A stretch of 64,000 nt of DNA from an uncultured Pseudomonadales bacterium (lineage in GTDB: Bacteria > Pseudomonadota > Gammaproteobacteria > Pseudomonadales > Azotimanducaceae). Of this stretch, positions 44,989 to 54,100 are shown piece after piece. Position numbers and translations under genes: made by a program. The DNA lies in NCBI GenBank assembly GCA_938036875.1, contig CALHVX010000017.1:1-64000 (forward strand), written 5' to 3'. A model generated the notes under the pieces. That model was not told the origin of the DNA. It saw only the letters and a list, made by a program, of their open reading frames with translations, and made no database searches. How positions within the stretch are numbered: the first letter of the stretch is position 1; each line of letters opens with the position of its first letter.

Positions 44989-46921
44989 CTACGACGACGA
45001 AAACTACAACGACGGCTTTGATGATGATGCGCTTGCGGCCAATCTAAACTTGGATCTATGGAAGCGGCTATTTGGCTACGCCAAAGCCTACCCCAAAGAT
45101 CTTGTGTGGCTGGGCATCTTTGCCTTTGTCACCGCCTTGATGGAGGTGGCCTACCCGCTAATCACAAAGCTGGTGGTGGATGCCGTAGCAAACGTTGAAC
45201 CAGGGTCCAGCGTTAACCTATGGCCTTATGCCGGCTTGTATCTCGCTTGCACTGTGGTTATTGCGATATCCATAGGCGGCTTCATTTGGATCGGCGGTAA
45301 AATTCGCACCCACGTCAGCCACGATATTCGCCGGGATGGGTTTGCTAACTTGCAGCGTTTATCTTTTGCGTTCTTTGACTACCGCCCAGTCGGTTGGCTC
45401 ATGGCGCGCATGACGTCCGACTGCGAGCGCCTGTCCAACATCCTGGCGTGGGGGTTTTTAGACTTGGTTTGGGGTACCACCATGATGATCGGAATAGCAG
45501 CCGCCATGCTGGTGATGAATCCCAAGCTGGCTTTGGTAGTGCTGGCGATATTGCCGTTCTTGGGATGGGTCTCTGCCAAATTTCAGCGGCGCATCTTATC
45601 TAGCGCTCGACAGGTACGCGCCACCAACTCGCGCATCACGGCGTCTTACAACGAAGCCATCATGGGCGTTCTTACCAGCAAAGCCTTTGTCCGCGAGCAA
45701 GCGAACGCGGACCAATTTGGCGGGCTGACAGAAACCATGTTTGAGGCCAGTATGCGCAACCTAACCCAAGCCGCCGTCTACGTGCCTATTGTTGTCACCT
45801 TAGCCAGCTTAGCCACCGGCTTAGCTTTAGCTTTAGGCGGCATTGATCTGTTGGGCGGTGTCATTACCGCAGGAACCTTGGTTGCTTTCTTAGCTTACAC
45901 CCGACATTTCTTTGAGCCTGTTGAGCAGTTGGGCCACTGGTTTGCCGAGATGCAAATGGCCCAAGCCTCTGCAGAGCGCATCTTGAGCCTGATTGCCGCA
46001 CAGCCTGAAATTCAGGACTCGGCTTCTGTGCGTGCGGCCATTGCGGCGCAACTGGGGCAAGACGGTAAGCTGCAGCAACAACAAGCAGCTGATGGCGGCA
46101 CCGCGCAGATCAAAAAAATTGAGCTGCGCAACTTAGGTTTCGCCTACAGCAATGGCCAACCGGTCTTAAAGGACGTCAACCTGACGCTTCAGCGCGGCGA
46201 AACCTTAGCTATTGTAGGTGCCACCGGCGGTGGCAAAAGCACCTTGGTCAACCTCATCTGCCGGTTCTACGAACCCACCGCAGGCCAAGTGCTCATCGAT
46301 GGCGAAGACTACCGCAATCGCAGCTTGCACTGGCTGCAGTCGAATATGGGGATGGTGCTACAGAACGCCCACGTTTTTTCCGGCTCCATTGCAGAAAACA
46401 TTCGCTATGGACGGCTTGATGCAACGGATGAGGAGGTTCAAGAAGCGGCTAAAACGGCAGGTGCCCACGACTTTATCAGCCAATTTGAGGATGGCTACCA
46501 AACTCAAGCTGGCGAAGGTGGAAGTCGTTTATCCGCGGGACAAAAACAGCTGGTGTCCTTTGCTCGGGCGCTGTTGTCTGATCCGCAAGTGTTGATCATG
46601 GACGAAGCAACCTCCTCTGTTGATACGCAAACAGAGCAACGTATTCAACAAGGTATGGCTGCAGTGCTGGCCGGACGGGTTGGTGTGGTGATTGCTCACC
46701 GGCTGTCAACAGTGCGCAACGCAACCAGCATTGTGGTGATCGATGCAGGGCAAATTGTTGAGCAAGGTAACCATGCTGAGCTGATGGCCAAACAGGGTCG
46801 CTACTACGAACTTTACCAGCACCAAAGCCAGAGTGAGGCTTCAGCGCAGCTTGCTTCAGAAGAGGAAGTCAACACAGGTTCTAACCAAGTGGGTGGCAAC
46901 GAGTTACCGGCTGCAACCTAG
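44981..46921 (+). CDS. ABC exporter half-transporter 2 (degenerate signature motif)
   Basis: A 646-residue partner of the preceding subunit. I start it at GTG 44981 (VDNYDDENYNDGFDDDAL), which has GGAG 7 bases before it and overlaps the previous stop; the track start at 44927 lies inside that gene. An acidic N-terminal tail of about 25 residues precedes the six membrane segments. The NBD has Walker A GATGGGKST near 414, signature LSAGQKQ near 517 (Gly to Ala) and Walker B LIMDEATSSVD with the catalytic Glu near 540, then VIAHRLSTV. The C-terminus is a Gln/Ser/Asn-rich tail. It completes the heterodimeric exporter. Confidence 0.93.
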   Translation: MDNYDDENYNDGFDDDALAANLNLDLWKRLFGYAKAYPKDLVWLGIFAFVTALMEVAYPLITKLVVDAVANVEPGSSVNLWPYAGLYLACTVVIAISIGGFIWIGGKIRTHVSHDIRRDGFANLQRLSFAFFDYRPVGWLMARMTSDCERLSNILAWGFLDLVWGTTMMIGIAAAMLVMNPKLALVVLAILPFLGWVSAKFQRRILSSARQVRATNSRITASYNEAIMGVLTSKAFVREQANADQFGGLTETMFEASMRNLTQAAVYVPIVVTLASLATGLALALGGIDLLGGVITAGTLVAFLAYTRHFFEPVEQLGHWFAEMQMAQASAERILSLIAAQPEIQDSASVRAAIAAQLGQDGKLQQQQAADGGTAQIKKIELRNLGFAYSNGQPVLKDVNLTLQRGETLAIVGATGGGKSTLVNLICRFYEPTAGQVLIDGEDYRNRSLHWLQSNMGMVLQNAHVFSGSIAENIRYGRLDATDEEVQEAAKTAGAHDFISQFEDGYQTQAGEGGSRLSAGQKQLVSFARALLSDPQVLIMDEATSSVDTQTEQRIQQGMAAVLAGRVGVVIAHRLSTVRNATSIVVIDAGQIVEQGNHAELMAKQGRYYELYQHQSQSEASAQLASEEEVNTGSNQVGGNELPAAT

Positions 46922-46944
46922 GCGCTGCCACAGGATCAACTCAT

Positions 46945-46969
46945 GCCCTACCCAGCCTGTGGGTAGGGC
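46945..46969. terminator. perfect 10-bp hairpin across the end of the DUF523/DUF1722 gene
   Basis: GCCCTACCCA-GCCTG-TGGGTAGGGC forms a perfect 10-bp stem with a 5-base loop. It lies 24 bases after the ABC gene stop and overlaps the last codons and stop of the convergent DUF523/DUF1722 gene. No T-run follows on either strand, so a bidirectional terminator or RNA-stabilising role is inferred. Confidence 0.6.
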
Positions 46970-47913
46970 TCAAAGTAAACTTGCTGCCAGGCGTAGTGTA
47001 TTTGCGGTACGTCTAGGTGTTCGGCTAAGACAGCGTGAAGCAACCCCAATGGCTCTCGCAACTCAATCCGCCCTTGTGCAAAGCTTTCTATTGCGCTTGC
47101 CACTGCCTGACGTTGAGACTTTTTGGCTAGCACTTTTAGGTAACCCAACAGGTGTTGCAACACATTCACATGTCCAGCGCGGGTGGTCGGTTTGCTTAGG
47201 CCATCCATTAGCAAACCAATATAGCGTTCCGCCAGGTCATTGGAGTAAGGCCGGAGCTGGCTGAGAAGCTGGCCTGCTTGGCGATAGTGCGTCTGGCTAT
47301 GCGCCATCAACAAGTATTTATAACGGCTGTGGAAACTCACCAAAGCGGCAGCGCTTAGCCCCGCCTGTTGTAGTTTTTGCCAATGTGCATAAGCGAAGGT
47401 CCGGGCAATAAAATTGTGCCGCAACTCAGGATCAAAAAGACGTTCGTTTTCTTCTACCGGTAGGTGGGGGTGCAGCCGCGTTAACTCTGCAGCGTAAGCG
47501 CCGCGGCCAACTCGCTCCGGGGCGGCTAACGGGTTAGAGGAATTTTGCACCTTCACCGTATATAACCCACAGCTTGGAGAATTTTTCATGAAGATATAGC
47601 CGCTGATCTCACCCAGCAGAGACGCTTGTTGCTGCGCATAACCTTGCAATGCAGCGGTATGGTCGTACTGCTGGTTATCAACCTGAAGAACCGAAATGGT
47701 TGCCCCATCTGTTGCACGGTAAAGGCCAATGGGCGGTCGCGGCACACCCATACCAATCCCAACTTCAGGACACACAGCCTGGAAGGCAAAATACCGGGCT
47801 AGCGTCTCGCCCGCCAACTCCGCCGCCGCATCGCTACCATCGTAACGCACGGCCTTACCCAGCAAACACTCACTGATACCCAGCGCTAAGGGAGATGCTG
47901 GTCGGTCAACCAT
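46948..47913 (-). CDS. DUF523/DUF1722 (YbgA-like) protein
   Basis: A 321-residue two-domain protein. The N-terminal DUF523 part has ISECLLGKAVRYDG, CPEVGIGMGVPRPPIGL and KNSPSCG, containing conserved cysteines. The C-terminal DUF1722 (YbgA-like) part has SFHSRYKYLLMAHS and a helical end. This fusion is common in gammaproteobacteria; DUF523 cysteines suggest metal or Fe-S binding and related proteins are linked to tRNA thiolation-like or DNA-repair contexts only by association. ATG 47913 follows GGGGGAG; the track start at 48021 overlaps the upstream acyl-CoA dehydrogenase. Function unknown. Confidence 0.88.
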   Translation of the reverse strand: MVDRPASPLALGISECLLGKAVRYDGSDAAAELAGETLARYFAFQAVCPEVGIGMGVPRPPIGLYRATDGATISVLQVDNQQYDHTAALQGYAQQQASLLGEISGYIFMKNSPSCGLYTVKVQNSSNPLAAPERVGRGAYAAELTRLHPHLPVEENERLFDPELRHNFIARTFAYAHWQKLQQAGLSAAALVSFHSRYKYLLMAHSQTHYRQAGQLLSQLRPYSNDLAERYIGLLMDGLSKPTTRAGHVNVLQHLLGYLKVLAKKSQRQAVASAIESFAQGRIELREPLGLLHAVLAEHLDVPQIHYAWQQVYFEPYPQAG

Positions 47914-47942
47914 CAGCTCCCCCTGCCGGCAAGCAACACAGT

Positions 47943-48935
47943 TTAGCCACGCGTCGCAACGAAGGGCCACAGCGCATCTGCGCCGCCAGCAACTAAGGAA
48001 CGCCCCAATACCTGCTGCCAATGGCTTTCGCTGCCGTACTCATCGCGCCAGGCCCAAAGCCGGCGCGTGAAGTGGTGCAAACGGTGTTCGTATGTAAAAC
48101 CCATAGCGCCGTGCACTTGGTGAGCAAGTTCAGCCACAACACCTGCCGCCTCCCCTACCCGCGATTTTGCCGCCGCTAGATCCGCAACAAAACGATCGCT
48201 ACCTAGCGCCGCCACCGCAGAATCCGAAGCACGAATGGCTGCGGCCACTTCGGCAGCCAAGATTGCCATATTGTGTTGAATGGCTTGAAACTTGGAGATA
48301 GCCCGGCCAAATTGCTCTCGCTCATTAACGTAGGCAAGCGACATAGCCAGAATCGTTTCTAGCGCACCTGCCATTTGCACCGTTCTTACTAACGCTAGCT
48401 CTTCGAACGCACCAGGGCGGTCAAAAGATTTTGTGACCTCAACACCCACCAGGGCATCGCGAGCTTCGCCAGCAATATTGTTGCCATGTTGTTTGGCGGT
48501 TGCTTCGCAAACCAGTACTTGCGGGTTGCTTGTGGGCACGGCCAAGCCATCAAACTCGCGCGGTTGCAGCGCTAGGATAATGTCGGCCTGCCTGCCCCAA
48601 GGTACTTGCACCACATCATCGCCTTTGGCAAGGCCCAAGCTGACCAGCTTGTTGGCACTATCAATACCGGCGTCCGCTAACCAAGCTTTACCCAGAACCG
48701 TTTCTGCTAGCGGAACGGGCAACGCATGACGCGCTCCTGCACGAAAAACCGCATACCAATCTGCCGGCTCCAAGCCCAGTTCAGCAACACACAAATCGTG
48801 TAAGCCGTTCTCAACCAACAGCATCCACAAAGCGTAGGGATACTCGCCTAGCTCCGCCGCATCTAGGGATTCTTTGCTGCAGTGGTCTGCGCAAATTCGT
48901 TCTACGGTTTCTATTAGTAAACTAGATGTACTCAT
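47943..48935 (-). CDS. acyl-CoA dehydrogenase-like subunit, short (330 aa), second of a pair
   Basis: A 330-residue acyl-CoA dehydrogenase family protein. It is shorter than usual and divergent, with weak N-terminal similarity (SLLIETVERICADHCSKES). The C-terminal helical domain retains EREQFGRAISKFQAIQHNM and QVHGAMGFTYEHRLHHFTRRLWAWRDEYG. No FEGTSEI-type catalytic segment is visible. It overlaps the larger dehydrogenase at TAATG. This full-length-plus-short arrangement is typical of heterodimeric (alpha2beta2) ACADs such as ChsE1-ChsE2 and FadE28-FadE29 that act on steroid side chains or bulky acyl-CoAs. The heteromer is inferred from the gene pair. Confidence 0.85.
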   Translation of the reverse strand: MSTSSLLIETVERICADHCSKESLDAAELGEYPYALWMLLVENGLHDLCVAELGLEPADWYAVFRAGARHALPVPLAETVLGKAWLADAGIDSANKLVSLGLAKGDDVVQVPWGRQADIILALQPREFDGLAVPTSNPQVLVCEATAKQHGNNIAGEARDALVGVEVTKSFDRPGAFEELALVRTVQMAGALETILAMSLAYVNEREQFGRAISKFQAIQHNMAILAAEVAAAIRASDSAVAALGSDRFVADLAAAKSRVGEAAGVVAELAHQVHGAMGFTYEHRLHHFTRRLWAWRDEYGSESHWQQVLGRSLVAGGADALWPFVATRG

Positions 48936-50086
48936 TAGCGTAACCCCAACCCACGGGCGATCACGCCACGTAATATTTCCCGAGTACCACCGCGCAACGT
49001 AAACGCTGGCGACAGCAACATCGTGTCTCGATAAGCTTCTTGAAAACGGGACAAAGCCGCACCGTGCGCGGCGCCGGAAACCGGTTCTGCCAACGCCAAA
49101 CGAGCAACTTCTGGCAGCAGCTTCTCAAAGTTGTTGCCTAGCTCTTTGACCAGAGCTGCTTCGACTACAACCTCTTTTTCTTGCTCCAACATACCGGCAA
49201 CCGAAATTGACATGCGCCTTAAGGTCATCAAGTGAGCGGCAAGGCGACCGATAGCGGCCGCAAGCCCAGGTGAGGGTTCTGCTGGCGCTGCACGCACCAG
49301 CTCAACAAACACACGAAATGCGGATAGAAAGCGTTCCGGACCGCTTCGCTCATAACCAAGCTCACTGGTCACTTGGGCCCAGCCGTTACCCGGCTCGCCA
49401 ACCAAGCGATCCGCTGGAACAAAGGTGTCATCAAACACCACCTCATTGAAATCTTCGGTTCCAGAAATGTTACGGATAGGGCGGATGTTGACGTTGTCAT
49501 TGCGTAGATCAATGAGCATCTGAGAAAACCCAGAATGGCGATTGTCTGGGTTTTGATCGGTGCGAACCAAAGCCACCATATAGTGGTTGCGATGGGCATC
49601 CGTCGACCACAACTTGGTGCCATTGATAACCCAACCATCACCAGATTTGTCCGCACGAGTGCGCACAGACGCTAGGTCCGAACCAGAGTTAGGCTCACTC
49701 ATGCCAATCGAGAAGAACGCCTTGCCCTGGGTCACTTGAGGCAAATAGGTTTCTCGTTGCGCTTCATTGCCAAAACGCAGCAATAAGGGCCCAGATTGAC
49801 GATCAGCGATCCAGTGCGCACTCACCGGTGCACCAGCGGCAAGCAGCTCTTCGGTGACAACATAGCGGTCAAAAAACGAGCGTCCACCCCCGCCATACTG
49901 TTCCGGCCAGGTCATACCAATCCAACCACGCGCGCCAAGCAACGCGCTAAACTCCGGGTTATGGCCCGCAGTGAAATCAGAATTGGGGTGCTGTAGATAC
50001 TGGCTGTGTTCAGCCAAAAATTCTCTTACTTCAACTCGTAGGTCATCGCTGCGAGCCGGCAAGCTCAATTGATCGAGCTGCAACAT
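48935..50086 (-). CDS. acyl-CoA dehydrogenase, larger subunit of a probable heterodimer
   Basis: A 383-residue dehydrogenase. Marks include GMTWPEQYGGGGRSFFDRY, SIGMSEPNSGSDLASVRTRAD (FAD/substrate contact), SGPERFLSAFRVF and the C-terminal FTLRGGTREILRGVIARG, in which the Glu of TREIL is likely the catalytic base. ATG 50086 has GGAG 10 bases before it. It is directly upstream of the short partner (TAATG overlap). The pair is separate from the three other acyl-CoA dehydrogenases in the window and probably handles a bulky or branched substrate. The exact substrate cannot be read from sequence. Confidence 0.9.
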   Translation of the reverse strand: MLQLDQLSLPARSDDLRVEVREFLAEHSQYLQHPNSDFTAGHNPEFSALLGARGWIGMTWPEQYGGGGRSFFDRYVVTEELLAAGAPVSAHWIADRQSGPLLLRFGNEAQRETYLPQVTQGKAFFSIGMSEPNSGSDLASVRTRADKSGDGWVINGTKLWSTDAHRNHYMVALVRTDQNPDNRHSGFSQMLIDLRNDNVNIRPIRNISGTEDFNEVVFDDTFVPADRLVGEPGNGWAQVTSELGYERSGPERFLSAFRVFVELVRAAPAEPSPGLAAAIGRLAAHLMTLRRMSISVAGMLEQEKEVVVEAALVKELGNNFEKLLPEVARLALAEPVSGAAHGAALSRFQEAYRDTMLLSPAFTLRGGTREILRGVIARGLGLR

Positions 50087-50238
50087 GGGTTGATCTCCAA
50101 ATAGATGGACTTCTAAGGCAAGCCTTCTACGTTAGTGCTCGCTGCAAGTCATTGCAATGCCCCAGCACAGACAAGAGCCCCAAGCAGGGTGCCGACAAAG
50201 CATTGCCCTATCACACAGATTCTTTCACTATAGGCGGG

Positions 50239-50634
50239 ATGCAAAATGACCATGTGCAAGCAATCCTAAAACCCGTGCTCACCGACGTGCACCAACGGGC
50301 AACCGTGGCCGGGCGCTTCATCGATAAAGACCAATACCAAATCTATGTGGCCACCCTGTGGGCCAATATGGTGCTCAATCCCAGTGATATCAACTTGGAG
50401 CAGTCGGATCTGGAAGGCGCGCATGATGTGCTTAACGCCGAGATTGGCCAAGTGCTGGGCCCCAAATACGACTTGACCGAATGTTACCGTTACCTGAACA
50501 GCAAAAGCGGCGAGCAAGCCATGCAAAGTGCTCGCCTAAATCAAACCCACAAAGACATGTTGCTCTACTTTGCTTCGATGATCCTAGACCCAGACGGCCA
50601 CAAACGCTGGCTCGACGAGATCAAAGAAACCTAG
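50239..50634 (+). CDS. hypothetical protein (131 aa)
   Basis: A 131-residue soluble protein with an all-alpha look. It starts at ATG 50239 (MQNDHVQAILKPVLTDVHQR); the track start at 50152 adds 29 residues without a ribosome site. Charged residues are spread evenly, with conserved-looking aromatic spots (YRYLNSKSGEQAM, LLYFASMILDPDG). No signal, membrane segment, cysteine motif or known domain was recognised. It converges with the YjbQ gene, overlapping it by 4 bases, and is divergent from the dehydrogenase pair. Likely a real gene by length and composition. Confidence 0.6.
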   Translation: MQNDHVQAILKPVLTDVHQRATVAGRFIDKDQYQIYVATLWANMVLNPSDINLEQSDLEGAHDVLNAEIGQVLGPKYDLTECYRYLNSKSGEQAMQSARLNQTHKDMLLYFASMILDPDGHKRWLDEIKET

Positions 50635-51080
50635 CTGCCGCCTTGCGGCTGGGTCATCTGGCCCTGCAAGCACGCAACCAAGCTCCGGTTGCTGCCTTGG
50701 TGCCGGTGTTCCCACAGAAAGATACCCTGCCAAACCCCTAGCGCTAGCTGACCCTCAATCACGGGAATGCTGAGAGTGGTTGCCGTCAATGCCGCTTTGA
50801 TATGCGCGGGCATGTCATCTGGCCCTTCCGCCACATGGGTATAAAGCGGGTCTAACTCCGGAACTAGCCGATCCAACCAGCGTTCCAGATCCTGTTTTGC
50901 GCTCGGATCGGCGTTCTCCTGGATCAGCAGACTAGCGGAAGTATGTTGCAGAAAAAGTGTGACCAACCCCTCAGATAATCCGGCTTGAACAACAATTTCA
51001 GCAACTTTGTGCGTGAAGTCGAACAGACCTTGTCCAGATGTAGATACTGCAATACGACGATTTACGATTGTGTTCACCAT
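50631..51080 (-). CDS. yjbQ: YjbQ family protein (UPF0047)
   Basis: A 149-residue member of the YjbQ/UPF0047 family, described as secondary thiamine-phosphate synthase because it has weak such activity; its true role is unclear. The markers are VTLFLQHTSASLLIQENADP, HVAEGPDDMPAHIKAAL and GVWQGIFLWEHRHQG near the end, which carry the conserved His and acidic residues. I choose ATG 51080 (MVNTIVNRRIAVSTSGQG), giving the usual family length of about 140; the track ORF from 51200 is too long. The start lies 73 bases from the divergent GGDEF-EAL gene. Confidence 0.9.
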   Translation of the reverse strand: MVNTIVNRRIAVSTSGQGLFDFTHKVAEIVVQAGLSEGLVTLFLQHTSASLLIQENADPSAKQDLERWLDRLVPELDPLYTHVAEGPDDMPAHIKAALTATTLSIPVIEGQLALGVWQGIFLWEHRHQGSNRSLVACLQGQMTQPQGGS

Positions 51081-51153
51081 TGGGTCAACGGAAGCGATCC
51101 AAACATTGATACTTGCCGAGCATAGCGTCGGCAAAACAAGGATATCAACCGCT

Positions 51154-54100
51154 ATGCTGCGATGCGGCACAAAATATCTAGCCACCGCCGTATCCATCAC
51201 TGGGAGCCTTACCCTGAGCGGTTGCAGCAGCTCGGACTATCTAAATATAGCCAGTGATGCCGTGGGTGACAGTTTGATTTTGAGTTTACTAGGCATTGTG
51301 AGCCTAGCGGTTGCTTTGGGGGGACTGTGGCACCGGTTCCACAAGAACAAGCCAAACTGGCACGGAGCCTCGCTGGGGACCTTGGAGCTAACCAACGACG
51401 GCGAGGTGCTATTTGCCAACGAGCGCGCGCTAGAACTGCTGGAAACGGACCAAACCCAATTGGTTGGACGCTCGATCCAAGATTTTGTGAGCAAAGATCA
51501 ATGGCAGCGCCTTCGTTCTGATGATGCAACACCGGAAGACGGTCAACCGATCGAGCTACAGCTACTAACCGCCACCCAGCGCAAACGATGGGTTTTGATC
51601 GTGTTAAGCGAACCGGCTGTCACTGGCGGCCGCAGCATACACCCAAACCGAATATTGCAATTTTGCGATGCATCCAACCAACTGGCCAAGCAAAGTCGTT
51701 TTCGTGGTCGTGCGTTAATGCACAAAAAGCTGCTCGAACAGAGCCACGACCTCTTCATTGTGCTGGACGATGAATCACGCATTGTCGAAGCCAACGATGC
51801 CGCACGCGGTCTCATGACAGACTCAGTCGAAAAAAACGCTGGAGTTCATGGCGTTGCTATAGCGGAGTTCGCAGCCCCTGGAGACCGGGAGCGACTTGCC
51901 AAAGAAATCGCAGAGTGCCAATCGTTGAGATCGGTACGTAACCTGAAAAGCTTGTTGCTGTTTAGGGCACGTGCCACAGGAACAAAGCCTGTTTACGTAG
52001 ATGCCAAACTTGTGCCGTACCGGCTCGACGGTGAAAACATGGTGGCGCTCTGCGCAAACAGCGTGAACGGTTACGTCACCAACGAAAAAGCCCTGCGCAC
52101 CAGCACCCGAAGGTTTTCAAAGGTCTTTCAAGAGAGCCCTGATGCTATTGCATTGCTCCGCCAAACCGATACAAAATTTTTAGACTTCAATCCGGGCTTC
52201 ACCCGCTTGCTGGGTTACGAGCGCCAAGACGCTATCGACAAATCAGAGAGCGAGGTCAACCTTTGGGCGGATGAGGAGCAGCGGCAGGCGGTTACCGAGC
52301 GCCTGAACAGCGAACACGAGTACAACGAAAACGAAGCCTGCTTACGAAAAGCTGACGGTAGCGTTGTTAAAGCAGACCTGTCTATTCGACAAATGACGAT
52401 CGACGGTGAGGAGTGTCTTCTCATCATCGCCCGGGATGTCACGGCCCGAATAAAAAATGAGGCTGCACGGATCGAAAGCGAAGAAAAATTCGCTCTGGTC
52501 TTCCAACACAGTCCAGACGGTATCGCCATCATCCGCAAACGTGATGGCATGATTTACGATATTAACGACGTTTTAACTGAAGGCTCCGAATACACAAAAG
52601 AAGAGCTCATCGGCAAATCCCTGCTTGAACTCAATATGGTTGCAAACCCGGAAGCCTTTGTAACCATGGCTAGCAAGCTACAAGAAAACGGTCACTACGA
52701 CGCCATAGAAATGCAGTTCATTAGCAAAAACGGTGTCATTGTACCTACCTTAGTTTCAGCCAACGAGTTCGAACTATCCGGCGAGATGTACATTATCGCC
52801 ATAGCCAAAGATATGCGCGAAGTACGACGGGTAGAAAAGCAGCTGGAGCTAAGCGAGCAACGCTTTAAAGGCTCCTTCGACAACGCACCCATCGGTATAT
52901 TCTTGGTTGACGAAGAAGGAAAAATTTTCCAAGCAAACCGCTTTGCCCAAGAAATGTTGGTGTACGAGGCAAGCGAGCTACCCAACATGCACATCTCTCG
53001 GTTGGTGCCAACCGAAGATCGCTTACAGCTAAAAGAAACGCTAACGCGACTGCAACTCGGCACGGAAAAAACGTCGCTGTCGGAACGGCGCATGCTGTGT
53101 CAAAACGGCTTAGAGCTGTGGACAAATTGTCAAATAGTGCTGCAACGCGATGGCGATAGCGAGTACTTCATCATCCAAGTAGCGGACGTTACCGACATCA
53201 AACTCAGCCAGCGGCGCATGGAGCGCATGGCTTTTTACGATACGCTCACCGACCTAGCTAACCGCCGACTCTTCCAAGATCGTTTAGCCCAGGCTATCGA
53301 TCATTGCAGCCGCAAAGAAACCACAGCCGCTCTACTCTACTTGGACTTGGATCAATTCAAGCGAGTCAACGACACCTTAGGCCACGAAGCAGGAGACAAC
53401 CTGTTGCGCCAAGTAGCCAATCGGCTAACCGAGTGTGTACGCACTGAAGATACGGTTGGTCGCCCTGGGGGAGATGAATTTACCATCTTGCTGTTTGACG
53501 TCGCCAGCCCATCTGATGCCGGGGTTGTTGCAGAAAAGATCTTAGAACGGCTACGTGAGCCCATCACGCTATCTGGACACAACTTGGTCGTGACAACCAG
53601 CATCGGTATTACTGTCCTACCCACAGATGGTAAAGACGCCAACATCTTAATGAAAAACGCCGATCTTGCTATGTATCGAGCAAAAGAACGCGGGCGCAAC
53701 AACTATCAATTCTTCCGCGAAGAGATGAACACCAATGCAATCAAGCGCCTACGCATTGAAAACGAGCTACGCGAAGCACTAGAGCAAGAAGAGTTTGTAC
53801 TTTACTACCAACCCAAAGTCGATATTGCGTTGCAGCGTATGGTTGGGGTTGAAAGCCTAATTCGCTGGAACCACCCGAAGAATGGCTTGCTGCCGCCAGG
53901 CGAATTCATCGATATTGCGGAAGAAACCGGCGCTATTGTTGAAATAGGCAGTTGGATCATCCAAGAAGCTTGTCGTGCTGGCCGCAAATTACGTGAAGCC
54001 GGAGGCGACGACTTCACCACGGCAATCAATATCTCGCCACGCCAGTTTCGCGACCCGAACTTGGTGAACTTTATCCGCAAGTGCCTACGCGAAAGCAAGC

